64,000 nucleotides of DNA from Metellina segmentata (lineage: Eukaryota; Arthropoda; Arachnida; Araneae; Tetragnathidae). The stretch covers positions 120,833,444 to 120,897,443 of the forward strand of contig OX375876.1 in assembly GCA_947359465.1 (NCBI GenBank), read 5' to 3'. The notes beneath the pieces are model-generated. The model ran no database searches, had not been told where the DNA came from, and saw only the letters and a list, made by a program, of their open reading frames with translations. This document shows positions 1 through 12,725 of this stretch, piece by piece. The position numbers and the translations under genes were made by a program. Each line of letters begins with the position of its first letter. Positions within the stretch are counted from its first letter, which is position 1.

Positions 1-309
1 GAATTGTAAATTAAAAATTCAGAATTAATTAAAAGGTACACAATTTAATCCTTATTTAAGAGCAGTTTATTCCTTTTAACTATTGGTATTTCAGAGATAA
101 ATGGAACAGTTTGGCAGCTTTTGAATTTCGTAACTATCGCTGTCCGCAAGTCTTCATCATCTCGTCTTTGTAGAGCACTTAATTATTTGTTCTAATTTCA
201 ATGTCTACTAAATAAAAACAAACCTTTTAACCCGTTCAATGTATCTGTGAAAAACAGTTGTAGATTGGAAAATTTAAATGGAAAAATAAAACAACGATTC
301 GTATATATA
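1..309. other. AT-rich unique DNA, no feature seen
   Basis: No coding similarity, repeat or RNA gene is visible here. The block ends at a TA dinucleotide (308-309) where a mariner-like terminal repeat begins. Confidence 0.5.
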
Positions 310-1191
310 CAGAGTGTTCGTAAACTGTATAGGAAAAAAATGAAGGGATCATACTACTCATCAATATTACTATTATTTACAATGGAATCTATAGTCGCAA
401 ACCACTCAGAGTGTCAGAAAAGCATATAGTAATCTATCCACGTTGAAGTTTCAACAGGGAAAAAAAAAGACACATAACGAAATCATAAGTTGCACAATCT
501 TGTGTAGATCAGCGAAAGACTCAAATGCGATGCTCAAAGTGACGTCCAAGGGTTTCGTTGCACAGTTTACACCGGCGAATGGAGTATTGGAGCAACCTCT
601 CGTAGATTCCTGGTGTCGTTTTTATATTGTCTACTGCAACAAGGATTCTTGCAACAATAGCTTCCACAGAATGCACAAGTGTCTCTTACACCAATGATTT
701 CATGTGGTTCCACAATAAGAAGTCCAGTGGATTTAGGTCCGGTGAGCGTGAAGGCTAGGCCACAGGTCCACCCTGTCCAATCTATATGTCCGCGGTATAT
801 AGCATTCAGAACATTTTGGGGCCGCGGTGCTAAAATTTGTTGGGGCTCCGTCATACCGAAACCACATGTCCATCTGTATTGTGATCGGAACAGGCTGCAT
901 CGTTCTAGATATTTGCATACGGCGAATGCCTCGTGGTGATATTCTGGAAAAGTGTCGCTTCCCTTTCAGAGCATAATTGACGTCAGATGTGATAATCTTC
1001 TTGCGATTGTTGGACACGTCTCTAAGTTTCACTTTTCTTACACAATGGTTAGATTGGTATATATATTGACCGTTTCTTATTTGAGAATCTATTAGTGCCT
1101 TTGAGACAGATCCTGGATGATCAGTAGTTCGTTTCTTTGCAACTGGTATTGTATGGTCTTTCGGATTTGGCCATAATTGTACTTTGACCAA
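310..1191 (-). pseudogene. Decayed IS630/Tc1/mariner-like transposase relic
   Basis: Translated on the minus strand with frame changes and stops, this resembles the C-terminal half of an arthropod IS630/Tc1/mariner-type DDE transposase. The open piece at 733-1191 ends in a segment reading MWFRYDGAPTNFS, which matches the catalytic-aspartate context (DGAPxHFS) of this group. Downstream, in broken frames, come remnants of a WGxxKxLVY-like and an NTPGVFE-like tail. The left end at 310-333 starts CAGAGTGTTCGT just after a TA, as expected for a terminal inverted repeat with a TA target. I could not find the matching right terminus, so the N-terminal end is lost or too diverged. At least two stops and two frame changes make it non-functional. 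Recognition is from family patterns, not from a search. Confidence 0.6.
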
Positions 1192-1875
1192 GGGGAATCA
1201 GTAACAACACAGGATTGTGAGTTTCAGTACTTCGTGCACTTAGTAGTGACTAATGCTTAACGTTGTTGTACAATTCGACAGTTCATTGATAGAGCCAATA
1301 TCGTAATTCAATCCAGAGTTAGGTGAATAGAGATGAGATCCTGTGACATGACTGGGCAATCAGAGGCATACATAAGGTTCATTTTGATATGCCTTGCACT
1401 AGAGAAAGGACAGTAAGTCTTGAATTTACTTGGTTGAGCCTGAAAGAGCAATATTAAATTGATAAAAATAAAAATACAATATACTATTCACTGTTTATTA
1501 GGCTATATATAGCACTCCCGCTCCAAAAGTACATTTTTCCTGAAAAGGCATTTAAGAATTTTGAAACCACAAAAAACGCTGTGAGTACTACTAGTTGCCA
1601 TATATTTCACACTTTTGGAATTTCAACTCTCGAAAATCTTTCAGAACATGGAGATAAGGCCGGATATCCATAATTACTCAAACATTCACAATTGTCAATA
1701 TTGAATTATGGCACTCAATTAAGTTTTGGATGTAAGCATAAAGTTATTGCTACAAAAATTTATAATATTTAAAGTATCATAGTATATTTATTTTATTTTT
1801 TCTATAAGTGTGACAACAGAGCAATGAATCTTTATAGAAATAAAACAAAGCATCACATACATATTTAACTCTACT
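1192..1875. other. AT-rich DNA, no gene seen
   Basis: It probably contains the unrecognisable N-terminal part of the preceding mariner-like relic. No other structure was recognised. Confidence 0.4.
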
Positions 1876-3192
1876 AGCTGTTGTCTTAACGAGATATATC
1901 GTCATTGGAATAAATCTGACCAAATATTGATTCCTTCATCATAAATCAATTCAAAAGGCAGGGTGTAAAAAAATCATGATTTTTTCAAAAAAAAATCAAT
2001 TAATCGGATTTATTTGATTTAAATCGGATTTATTTGATTTAAATCAAAAATCAGATTTTTTTATTTAAATTTCTGTAGGGCCTATAAATTTGTTAAATAA
2101 AAAATTGAGTTTCTGCCATGACATGTAAACTAATATTTAATTAAGTAAACAACCGGAATTTGTGATATGGTAATTTAATATTTATTTTACTAAATATCAT
2201 TGTGTGTTACATGACAATACATTTAAAAAATGAATTTTCAAAACAAGAGTAAAAGATAAGACTTTTGTTTAACTTTAAAACACAAGTTGACATCCTCCAT
2301 AGTTTTTCTTGACTAATTAACATAATCATGTTAACAAATGTATCAGTAAGTGTAAGTGAGACCCAAATTAGTCTTATTAAATAAATATTTGTTATGGGTG
2401 ACTATTAAATTGAAAGGTGACTGTTTCAGGGTGCATTTTGCAAAATAAAAGATGTTCATTGTGTTTAAACTTTCATCCTTTCAAATAGAAAGCTCAGTTG
2501 AATTTTTTATTTAATAAATTATTAATCACATTATATATAACTGTGTTATTTTGTATTTATGTCTCAATTAAAAAAAAGTAGTTGAAAAATCACTAGCTAA
2601 GCCATTGGTCAATCAATTAAAGGGGTAACAAGTAGTTTAGGCCTACTTTGTGGGGATTTTCTTTGGCTGTCTTGACATTTACGTAGATGTAGGCCTACTG
2701 CTTTATTGTTTGTAACATAAAATTATGCATGAACATTGTAAAAACTTTCAAATAGATGTCAACTTATTTTTTACTTTACTGTTTGGCAGAATCCCTGACT
2801 CAACAGATTACTTAGTCCATAGACACCTCAGATTATTTGCAAGTGTCCAGTGCCAAACATTATTTTTAAAAGCTCATCAGTACGAGGTGTAGCCATTAGT
2901 GCTGAAATCACCATGTGTGCAGAAAGTTCAAAGCATTTGACAAATTCTGTGATTTTTCTAGAGTGTATTTACTTAGTTATAAAAATGTAAGATTGGTTGT
3001 GATTTAAATCAATGATTTAAAAAAAAATCATTTGATTAAAATCATGATTTTAATCGTTGATTTAAATCAAGTGATTTAAATCTTGACACCCTGTCAAAAA
3101 GCAATTTCCGCCTTGATGAGATATCTCGTCATTTTAGAAGTTGGTCAGATCTTGTTGAACGAGATATCTCGTATAAATCAATCGGAGGGTTA
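1876..3192. repeat. Palindromic GATATC-core repeat (family D), split by a hAT element
   Basis: The two halves, 1876-1958 and 3094-3192, carry copies of ACGAGATATCTCGT-like palindromes with GACCAGATCTTG-type text between them. The same text recurs around 12.5, 15.5, 41.3, 46.8, 56.3 and 58.1 kb, so this is a dispersed repeat family. A hAT-type element (1959-3093) sits between the halves, so the family is older here than that insertion. Confidence 0.7.
1959..3093. mobile_element. Non-autonomous hAT-type element, 1135 bp
   Basis: The left end reads CAGGGTGT and the right end reads ACACCCTG, giving imperfect terminal inverted repeats that run on as GATTTAAATC-type subterminal repeats on both sides. 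The flanks are tcaaaagg (1951-1958) and tcaaaaag (3094-3101), a 7/8 match, as expected for the 8-bp target duplication of hAT elements. The interior is AT-rich with no transposase frame, so movement would need a transposase supplied elsewhere. Confidence 0.85.
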
Positions 3193-3399
3193 AATATATT
3201 AATTACGGTACAAAATAAATAATATAATGAAATAAATCCTCAAGTATTTAGCAATAAAATCAATCTTGATAGACAAATATCAACTTCAGATAAATTAAAG
3301 TACTCTCTTATCCATGTATTTATCTTCATAACTACGACCACTTTTAACTCTCGTCTATCAGGAAAAAACGGTATCGTCTGAGCACTGAGGTTTTTTTTT

Positions 3400-4200
3400 T
3401 ACAATCCCTCACACGGCAAGGAAGCTCTAGTTAATTTCGCTTCGGTCTGTTATCCCCGGCTTTCTCACGTCTTTTCTTTCTCTTCCTCCTCGGCAGCAGA
3501 GGAGTCCACCGTTTCCATCGAATCCATCCACTTTAGCTCAAAGATCTACGATCTTCCCGAAAACTCTCTAGAAATGTTCCGGGGAGCTTTATGCTCCTCC
3601 TCCACACACGCCAAGTGGGAACGATTCCGGCCGGAGTGGACTTCGGAGCCTCGGAAAAGCTCCCCACTCCGTCTCTTTGTGTGCCTTTTTTTCCCCATTC
3701 TCCTTCCTTCTCCGCGCCTATTTAAACCCTGAGTGCCGCTGCTATTTCTTCGAGGAAGATCTCTCAAGTGGATGATGTTCAAAGGTCACGGTAAAAACCC
3801 CATTCGCTGAATCCAGAACCTGGAGAACATCGAGTGTCGTCCAGGAATATCGCTTCAACTCCTGGAGAAATAACTCCCGTAAAAAAACCAAGAGGGCTGG
3901 AACAGGTACAGCAGAAACGGAACGGGAAGCTCTTGAGCAGCACTGAGGAATCCAGAGATTTCTTTCGGGAAACATCAAAATTCATTCCTCGCTGGGGGTA
4001 ATTGGCATTTAAGAGGCGAGTGGCTTTTAATTAAAACCGAGAACTATCGCAAACACTGACAACTAGCTCTGCGAAGATGTTCTCATTAATGTCAGCCTTC
4101 ATTGTTAGAGACCTAATGAGAATTTTATTTATCACGCGGGGAGTCTGTTAAGTCAAATAAAGAGCCTGTAAAAAAACAGGAATATCGCGTCGAATTCTTT
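3400..4200. other. CpG-bearing, GC-richer unique island
   Basis: This block is clearly richer in GC and CpG than its surroundings and contains no repeat text found elsewhere in the window. Short open frames on the minus strand (3546-3985) have no recognisable domains and overlap in several frames, so I do not call them genes. It resembles other islands at 7.3, 16.2, 33.3, 38.6, 50.3, 53.5, 59 and 61.1 kb. A conserved non-coding or regulatory element is possible but is inference. Confidence 0.45.
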
Positions 4201-4680
4201 AGATAGAATTGTGCGAGTATTTGTTCGATGAAAACAGCCCAGTTTGAAACCCTTAGTTAAATATATTTTTTTAATCTTTGAAACATTGCCTTCCTTGATG
4301 TTTTGTCCTAACGCCTCTAAACCTAAGTCTGTGCATGAGGATTTAACTAGTAGGGTTTTAAAGCGATTTCAAATATACAGTTAAATATATGTTTGAATAG
4401 TTATGTAAGAATAGTTAGGAGATAAAATTGTTTCAATTATGTTCCGTTTGAATAAATTCAGTAGTTTTTATTTTTTGACATTTGAGCTTTGACTCTTTTC
4501 AACCATTTCTCTCTCTCTTTTATACAATTTAAAAAAATAGATATCTGGAAGTAAATCAAATTTTGTTCTTTAAACTATCCATTAGGATTTTAATCTCAAA
4601 CACCGGTTTCTACTGTTCATTTAAATGGTATGGATTCAACAACGAGATATCTCTTAAGTCAGATACCAACTTGGGCAATT
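4201..4680. other. AT-rich DNA, no gene seen
   Basis: Nothing is recognised apart from a short family-D fragment (ACGAGATATCTC) near 4640-4655. Confidence 0.4.
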
Positions 4681-4990
4681 ATAAATAAATTCGATTGCCG
4701 CGGTAACCCAGTTGGATGGCGGTTGGTTGATATTTGGTATTTAATGGCTCAAAAGCCATATTTGGCCTAGCTGTGCCTCAGACACAGGACATACAGTATC
4801 AAGTAACAAACACACACAATGAAGCAGACCTTCACCTCACAATCCATCGGGGCTATGTATCACCTCGAAACCACTAAGAACATATTTGCCATGACCAGAC
4901 AGACTTCTTGAGCAGAGAGCTCTTGAACCGATGATCGAAAGGTTAATAGCACGGGCTACCAAGCCATATATTTTTGTATAGTAAAACTCA
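4681..4990 (-). mobile_element. tRNA-derived SINE, family B, diverged
   Basis: The segment TTTAATGGCTCAAAAGCCATATTTGGCC with its following CAGACACAGGACAT text recurs in diverged form at 5.4, 25.0, 32.8, 55.4 and 62.0 kb. The right end, read on the minus strand, carries tRNA-like text (GGCTTGGTAGCCCGTGCTATT). This puts the promoter head on the right and the tail on the left. Confidence 0.55.
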
Positions 4991-5560
4991 CCCTTTAATC
5001 TTACCACATATCATTGCTCGATTCAAACTTGTTTCATTAAACAATGTTACGAAATCTTCAGATTCGTGGTTAAAACCAGAACTTCAAGGCTGTCCTTCAA
5101 TGCCAAATAGAACTTTGGCTTCTCAGCCACAGTCTTTCCCGTCCACCGCTCACCATCAAACCACTATGAGCATCCTTGCCAAGTCGGTGACATGAGTCAA
5201 TTACCCATTGTTCCAAAAACCAGACTGTCCGGCTGCCAAACCCAACATTTTCGTCTGTTAAAGCTCACCTTTAAATCTTACCACCTAACATTATCCGAAC
5301 CAACATTTTGTAACAATATAATCAGTGAACCAATTGGTCAAGAGATCAGGTTGATGGATCCTGGATGAAAAGATCCCTGTCTTAAATCCGAGGTAGGGCA
5401 TAGTTGTTTGGGTTTGTAGGACGCAAGGTCCATATTTGTCCATGCTGAACAAGACACAAGATGTAAAATATCATGCATTGGACCTGCACGTATAAATATT
5501 TTACTGACGAATAAAAGCAGTGTAGGTGGCTCTTATAGTAGTTGCTTCAACATCCCAGTC
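4991..5560. other. SINE-derived debris
   Basis: The block contains diverged pieces, including a GACGCAAGGTCCATATTTGTCCA segment near 5420-5445 typical of family B tails, and weak tRNA-like text near 5215-5240. No gene is seen. Confidence 0.4.
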
Positions 5561-7020
5561 TCTACCCGCGATATACTTGAGAGTATTGAGCATTCTACTG
5601 ACACAGAAGATAGAAATAAGTACACCCAAGGAGTAATAGAACCTGCTCCATCAACAACTCGCAGGTTGTTAACGTAGTGGGCATACCCAATGAGCCCCGA
5701 CGGCACAGGCATAGAGGTTTGGCTCTGGGAACGGAAGTTGTGGCCTGTCTACAAGCGGGTCGCTGATAGGTAAGGTAATTTTATTGTACTTTATACTAGA
5801 GCAACACAACAAGATATTGACGACAGTCCGGGATCAATCCCCTAAGGAAACTATCCGAGTACAACACCCCGTAATTTGGAACCACGGTCAGATGATGAGG
5901 CGACACCTGAGCTGGCACATCTAACGTGACGAATATCTGATAGAATGAATGTTGAGAGTTGTGAGATACCGAGATATACTTGAGGGTATTGAGCCTTCTA
6001 CTGACGCATAAGATAAAAATAAGTATACGCCATGAGTAATCGAACCTGCTTCATCAACAACTCGGAAGTTGTTAACGCAGTGGGCATACCCACTGAACCT
6101 CGACGACACAGGCATAGAGGTTTGGCTCTGGGAAATGAAGTTGTGGCATGTCTACAAACGGGTTGCAGATAGGTAAGGTAATTTTAATGTACGTCGTAAT
6201 AGAGCAACACAAGCTATTGACGACGGTCCAAATCGACGGTCGGGATCAATCCCCTGAGGAAAATATCCGAGGACAACACCCCGTAATTTGGAACCACGGT
6301 CAGATGATGAGGCGACACCTGAGCTGGCACTCCACTCTCCAAACGTCTACACCATCCCAACGTGACGAATATCTGATAGAATGAATGTTGTGAGTTGTGA
6401 GATACCGAGTTATACGTGAGGGTATTGAGCCTTCTACTGACGCATAAGATAGAAATAAGTATACGCCATGAGTAATCGAAACTGCTTCATCAACAACTCG
6501 GAAGTTGTTAACGCAGTGGGCATACCCACTGAGACTCGACAACACAGGCATAGAGGTTTGGCTCTGGGAAATGAAGTTGTGGCATGTCTACAAACGGGTT
6601 GCAGATAGGTAAGGTAATTTTAATGTACGTCGTAATAGAGCAACACAACAAGCTATTGACGACGGTCCAGGATCAATCCCCTAAGGAAAATATCCGAGGA
6701 CAACACCCCGTAATTTTGAGCCACGGTCAGATGACGAGGCAACACCTGAGCTGTCACCCCACACTCCGAACTTCCACACCAACCCAACGTGAATCAATTA
6801 CCCATTGTTGTCAACTACCCAGAGCAACACAACAAGCTATTCACGACGGTCCAGGATCAATCCCCTAAAGAAAATATCCGAGAACAACACCACGTAATTT
6901 TGAAAAACGGTCAGATGACGAGGAAACACTAGAGCTGGCACCCCACTGTCCAAACTTCCACGCCAACCGTACGTCACGAGTCGCTGATAGAATGAATGCT
7001 GTGGATTGTGAGACACGACG
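5561..7020 (-). repeat. Tandem array of a composite SINE, ~420-bp period
   Basis: The landmark ATATACTTGAG...TATTGAGC appears at 5571, 5974 and (as tatacgtgag) 6410, giving periods of 403 and 436 bp. Each unit joins a minus-strand tRNA-like head (box-B-like GGTTCGATTAC; anticodon region duplicated as GTTGTT) to the 3' half of SINE family A (GAGCAACACAACAAGCTATTGACG, then the CACGGTCAGATGA stretch). After the third unit the A half is repeated once more alone (about 6822-6990). SINEs normally move singly, so this is secondary tandem amplification. Confidence 0.8.
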
Positions 7021-7090
7021 TAAAGCCATCCTGAGTTGTGCACCAGTTCAACGCGAAGTGGTTGATGAATGTACCTTCTCAGTGTCACTC

Positions 7091-7092
<2 letters not shown>

Positions 7093-7153
<61 letters not shown>

Positions 7154-7167
7154 TGTGTGTGTGTGTG
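7093..7167. repeat. (TG)n microsatellite
   Basis: About 37 TG units with one extra G at 7146-7147. It creates artificial Val-Cys or Thr-His open frames on the two strands. Confidence 0.98.
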
Positions 7168-7930
7168 GCCCGGTACTGAATAAAAAGCATAACCCAACCT
7201 TCGTAGATTCGTGACGGAATCCAGAAGTTCGAGTATAAATCCGTCGACGCTGGATACAACTTCAACACCACATCCTCCCAGCCTGCCGCGTTCGCATTTC
7301 GCCTTCACGCGCAGATCAATTTTCAAAACCCATTTCGGAATGAAGTCAGTAACGACGTGAGAGCTTATCCAATTTAGAAACCCGGCGAAACTCGGGCACC
7401 ACCTCCGGTTCCCATTTCTCGGGAATTTGCGTTTCGAAAACCGAATTCCGATAACGGCCCTCAGCCGCTGGACTCAATTACCGGGAACAGATCATTGATC
7501 TCGCTCGTCCCGATTAAATGAGGGGTGAAAACAAAAGCATTAGGGGAACAAATGAGCAACATATAAATAGATTTTCGTCATCTTTTGCCTAACCCCTGTT
7601 CCAGGAGTGTGATCCTGTGGCTTTTTCATTAGGACGGGCGACCGTCGCTAAGTAATAGGAAACGGGTCCTTCCTTCCCCTTGTAATGAGAGGCGGGGAAT
7701 GTATTGTCTTTTAATTAGGGCGACGGCGACGACTAATTGAAATGGCGTGTTCGTGTTGCATGCTAATCGGAAGCGGATTTCGACGGGAGTCGATGTGCCA
7801 TTAGAAAAAGTTGGGTCGTAAAAAGTATAAATTGCGCGTTCGCATAAGTTGGGGTCAACTCGGGTGGAATTATTGGTATGATATGGTAGAGGTGCTTTAA
7901 TCATATCGGAGATATGTTTCTAGAACTATT
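7168..7930. other. CpG-bearing unique island (core 7330-7920)
   Basis: The block is GC-richer with many CpGs and no recognised repeat. It contains TTTAATTAGG and ACTAATTGAAAT, homeodomain-type ATTA sites, though such short motifs are weak evidence. No domain is recognised in the short frames. Confidence 0.4.
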
Positions 7931-9692
7931 GATTTTGTTTACAATGTCTGACTGACATTCAAACAATACTGTGTCGCAAAATCCAAACGCCTCGAAGCAT
8001 GTTTCGATAGGAATGAAGCATGGCATGTATGGCATGCATGAATAGATATAGAAATGATAACATTAAATACAGGCGCCTTTTAAGTACTGAAGAGTTAAAT
8101 CTGAAATGTTCACTAATCCGAGTTGACTCGCGGATTATCGATAATCCACGGGTTATCGAACAAACCGTATTCACAAATGCCTGGTTTAATCCGTCGTTTA
8201 AACCGCTGTTGTGTTGGATTTTGTTTCTACGAAATCGGCGAATTAACTCTCTGTCGAGAGTTACGCATGAGCAGTACTATCTTTTTGCGAAGGAAGCGAG
8301 ATGAGCGGCAAACAAAACAACTGGTGCACGAAAAATCTGTCGTGGTCACAAAGTCCTCCATGTTCCCATAGTAAATAATTACCTCTGGGGATGCCGAACC
8401 AGGGATTAGTTGGTCTCTGGATTGGATCAAAATTACAACCGTGTGCCTGAGTATGATTGAATGTCGTGAAAATGTGACCTCACCGTAAAAACGAGTCGTG
8501 TCGATGTGCTGCCATCTGTTGGCTAAAAATTCGAGCTAAGTCGGACTTCCTCCCAATGGGGCTCACTTGCATGGAAGCCGCATCCCCCTCGCCTCTTGCC
8601 GTCTTCGACGGGCCTGGCACTCCTTTGGTCTGTCAGTGTAGGCATAAGAAACAACAACAAACAAAACAAAATGGTTGACGCACTTCATTCTATGCTAAAT
8701 TACAGTATTCTTGAGACGACGCGCATTCAACTGATCTTGTATCAAACGGAACAAGAATGTGATTGCATATTCTGTAAAATAGATATGCTCAGATGTGATA
8801 TGGTTTGAACAATATTCTGAGTCGCCAGTGCAGAACCCAATGAGAGAGCAAACGGTCGAATATGACCATGGCAGATGCAAATTCGTCGTGGAATAAAAAT
8901 TATTTTGTTGATAGATTACGAATGAATGAAAATTGGCAGTACAAGTTACTTTTCACACCACCAACGCAAACCCAAACTGGCAAGTACAAAGATAATCGGA
9001 TTGCATTCATTTGTCAAAGCATTGTGAACAATTCTTTTTTGCTTTTAGTTTGTTTCCATAAAAATTCAATTTGAAATTAAATAACTTTGAATTTCTCCAT
9101 ATTCAAACCCAAATTAAAATATCGTTCTGTTAAAATCATAATTTGGAATCAATTCTGCGTCGAAGTACGTGCTTCAACATTATGAATGCGGATTCGGGAG
9201 TCGTAAAAATGTAAACAATTTCACTTGATCGTGAGGAGACAGTAGTAGCCAATCACAGCGTGTATATCATTTTAATCCGTCCATCACTTAACCCCGCCGT
9301 TTGAGAATACGGTTCTTGGTGATACGCGATTTCACTGTGGACTACGGATTAACTGAACATCGGGTTTTCTCGAGACTTGGGATTATGGCCGTTACTCTAC
9401 TAAGTTGTAAAGCCCAAACATTCTTGTTTGCAAGTGATGATAATTCGAAACGCCAAATTATTATACCCACAGTGACTTTGTGAAGCACCTTAAACCTCAG
9501 GATGACCACTTCATACTGTAGGTTGACGTGCGACCTTATTCTTTTTTTGGTGCCCTAACCTAAATCATTTGCATTAGGAAGGTTTCTTGGGACAGAAACC
9601 TCTTTACCAAATGATGAGAGATTTCTTCGGAATAAATTCCATGAATATCAATAAATGTGTTTGGGTGTTTTGAATAATTTCGGTTTAGTATG
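7931..9692. other. Unassigned intergenic DNA
   Basis: No gene is recognised. The 8530-8665 stretch, GC-rich and then ending in AACAACAACAAACAAAAC, resembles the 3' end of a LINE: similar AACAACA tails follow the LINE fragments at 43.0 and 63.6 kb. It is too short to prove. Confidence 0.35.
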
Positions 9693-9694
9693 TA

Positions 9695-10298
9695 CACTGC
9701 CCTACAATAATGGACCGTAATCCAGCGGATTTCCATAAAATCTGACTACTTGCTTGAAGGTGATTTTCGTGGTACGGCCTGGGACCTTTGCATGTTGCAA
9801 TAATTGAACTTAAATTGAACGGTAAATTCAACTACTTGGTAAATTGAACGCCGACGACTACATGAACATTTTGGATAATCAGATTCTTCCTACGCTCGGG
9901 CAATTTTATGGAATGGACGAATGTTATTTCAAGGACGACAAAGCTCCATGTCATGTTGCAGCCTCTGTCAAGATGTAGTAACAAGATATGGATGTAAAAC
10001 GTCTTACCTGACCTGCTCAGACTCCCGACCTAAACCCCATAGAACATTTGTGGGACGCGTTAGAGGCACGCTTCCGGACCAGGGAACCACGTCCGAAATC
10101 TACAGCTGAGCTGGTGACATTCTTGCAGCAGGAATGGACACAAATACCCAGAGCTGTGTATCAAAACCTTGTTGGAAGTATGTCCAGAAAGGTTGCTAGT
10201 GTAATTGCAGCACGAAGGGGACCAACCCCTATTAAAACATGTATTATTTCCCTTATACCATCACATCTTGCTATCTGGTCCAGTGTTGTAGGGTAATG
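9695..10298 (+). mobile_element. Deleted Tc1-like transposon with decayed transposase C-terminus (copy 1)
   Basis: The termini are CACTGCCCTACAATAATGGACC on the left (9695) and TGTAGGGTAATG on the right (ending 10298), both next to TA. The interior encodes in broken frames the C-terminal half of a Tc1-type DDE transposase: DDKAPCHVAASV, then PDLNPIEHLWDALEARFRTREP, then a WTQIPRAVYQNLVGSM tail (open at 10048-10296). D of DDKAPCH and E of NPIEHLW fit the second and third catalytic residues of the DD34E group. Stops follow the first motif, and the N-terminal DNA-binding half is missing. The same family lies inverted at 55711-56280. Confidence 0.85.
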
Positions 10299-10300
10299 TA

Positions 10301-10811
10301 TTTGGAGAATATACCATTGAAAGCTCTTCGTTGAAACGTGACTATCCAGCGACACAGTGGGGAGGTCTCGTGGTCATACTTTGACCAGACTACAACCACC
10401 TGAGAGAGTCATCAGAAATCTTGTCAGCCATCCCTTACAGAAACACGTACATGGGGTGGTTTTGTCTTAAAAGTGCAAGGGCTCCAAAAACCAATCATGT
10501 AAAATACTGGTATGTGACAAGAACGATTCAATTTAGACAAATTGATGTATTTGGTCACATAATCAAAATTGTAATATACAATTTGATAGAACAAATTACA
10601 AACGGGTCATAAAGTTTTGGGGTCATCAGAAGGTGATTCAACGTCACAGTAAAAAAAATCACATGTTGCCATTTGATTTTTATACAATCTTTTGGAATGT
10701 TTTATTTATTTTGATTAGTACTGTACGAAGAAGTCCCTCTTATATGTGATATTTACTAATTGCATAGAAATATCATTTCAATTCGCGAAAAGCTACGAAA
10801 GCCATTGTTAC
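10301..10811. other. Unassigned DNA
   Basis: Nothing is recognised except TCATAAAGTTTTGGGGTCATCAG at 10609-10631. This resembles the terminal repeat of the Tc1 element at 44533-45053 and may be a solo terminus. Confidence 0.35.
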
Positions 10812-11009
10812 TTAACCTTTCAATTACGGCCGGTACAGCAGTTGTTCCGTGATCGCGTCAAGAAAGAATTTATACTACGGCGAGTACAGCGGTTGTATAA
10901 TGAAAATTATAAGAATCGTGACAAGAGAAAGAATTTAGACTACGGCCGGATCACGCCAAAAAATAGTCGCGCCATGTATGTATATCTGTAACCGTAGTCA
11001 AAAGGTTAA
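10812..11009. mobile_element. TTAA-flanked MITE, ~200 bp (family E, copy 1)
   Basis: The left end is TTAACCTTTCAATTACGG and the right end is CCGTAGTCAAAAGGTTAA. Removing the duplicated TTAA leaves inverted termini CCTTTTGACTACGG. A second copy lies at 58278-58893. There is no open frame. The TTAA target suggests piggyBac-type mobilisation. Confidence 0.75.
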
Positions 11010-12527
11010 CAGACCTAATAATAATTCATAATATACATTATTACAGGCTGAAAACAAATATTGGGAAGTATATTTTTATAAACTAAGTCCTGTACCTTAT
11101 ACCCAGGACAAACATTTTTATACTCCTTCAGATAAAAAATGTTACTAAGAGCAATATGTAAGGTATATAAACGCGCTTTTGATATAAACCATTAACATAC
11201 TCAGAGTTATAACTTATCTTTATTTTCCAACTATTTCAATGTCATGGGTATTACAAATTTCTACAAAAGCAAAAGAACCTTAAAGATAACTTAACAACTA
11301 TTACAAACTGTGGATAATCGCATTATAGTCCGAACGAAATCAACAAAACTAATGAAAATTGCCTTCCTTACAAACGTAATGTTCTCAATTACAAATGCGC
11401 AAGCACTTCAAAAGTATTTTAAAAGACCCAGAACTTTTGTTTGGTACCTCGTTTCGTTTAATGGCTTCTAAATAAGATAAATATCATTTGCATTAAATAT
11501 AACTCCCGCAGATTAAACTTTTTCAAAGATAAAATATCCTCATTTGCGAAGACTCCCTTGAAAGAGCTACGAGGCAGAACTTTAATTGTTAACAGGAAAA
11601 CTTTCGCGAAACTTTCGAGTGAAAAAAAGCAAATGTCAACCGAAACCACCTCGAGAAAAATCCCATTAAAAATCCCTCTTTGATCGAAGACAGGGAATTA
11701 CGAAAATGGATTAAATTATGCTTCGAGGAAAATGGACAAGAAAGACAAAGGAGGAATCCCCTTAAACACAAATAAAACTCCAAAAGAAGACGCTCTTGTA
11801 AATATCATTCCGAAATAGTAATCTTAATTGCACTCATAAGTAAAAGCGGGCGATATTTTTCCCTTCCTAGTTTTATCGGCAAGTGCAATCGTACGCATCG
11901 TTAAAGGCAACAATGAACAATTTAATGGCCTCCCTGGAAGCTTCGATCCTAATTTACGTCTTCGGTTCTCGAAATAGAAGGGGAGAGGAAGGATCAGAAT
12001 CAAAAGAAGAGCGGCTGTTCGAAATATCGAAGGCAATTATTTCGATTTAAAATCAGAGTAGAGCACAAAAGAAGTGCCTAATTTATTCCGGAGTGCTTTT
12101 GACTAATCAAAAGTGTTTCTTTCCAGCATTTAAATCCTTTTCTCCATTAGGATCTAATCACGATTCCGGGAAAATCTCCCAGCCCTTCGGTTGAAGCCCT
12201 ACTAATGAACTGTAGTCAACAGTGTCACCAGGTTAATTATTCACACTTGCGTGGATTGCGACGGCCGGAAGGGAAAAGAAGATCTCGATTCGAGTAGGGC
12301 TCCATTGCAGGAAAGAAAACAGTACAGTGGAGTTAAAAATGTTAACCAGCTTGACAATTGCTCATCTTTACAATTTAATATTTTTTTATCCCCACGGTTA
12401 TATTGTTGGTAATAGTACAAGCTAAGGTATTGTAAAAATGCATTTTGCATTTTATACTACTTATTACACTTATGAATTTATGTATTTAAACTTAATAAAC
12501 AATTTTTTAACCATCCTGTTGGTAGTC
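11010..12527. other. Unassigned DNA with a weak CpG-bearing island (11740-12240)
   Basis: The first part is AT-rich. From about 11740 to 12240 the sequence has more CpGs and no recognised repeats. Minus-strand short frames (11458-12036) show no domain and are not called as genes. Confidence 0.35.
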
Positions 12528-12725
12528 TCGACCAGCTATATCGTCATTAGCAAAATTGACCTGCTATTGATGAACTATATATATTGTAATTAGAAGAAAA
12601 CGGACCGAATCTTGATCTCTCTATCATAAAAACAATCGGCACTATCTTAATGGTGAGGAATCTCGTCATTAACAACAATGGTCAGATCTTGTTGGACGAT
12701 ATATCTCATCGAGACCTCTTGGTAA
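12528..12725. repeat. Palindromic repeat family D
   Basis: This copy shows the family text GTCATTAGCAAAATTGACC, then GGTCAGATCTTGTTGGACGA, in a chain of degenerate ~70-bp modules ending TCGAGACCTCTTGG. The palindromic cores are mutated (CGATATATCTC). Confidence 0.6.

Noticed and set aside
6837..7326. Open frames rich in Thr-His or Val-Cys
   Set aside because: They are produced by the (TG)n microsatellite read on both strands.
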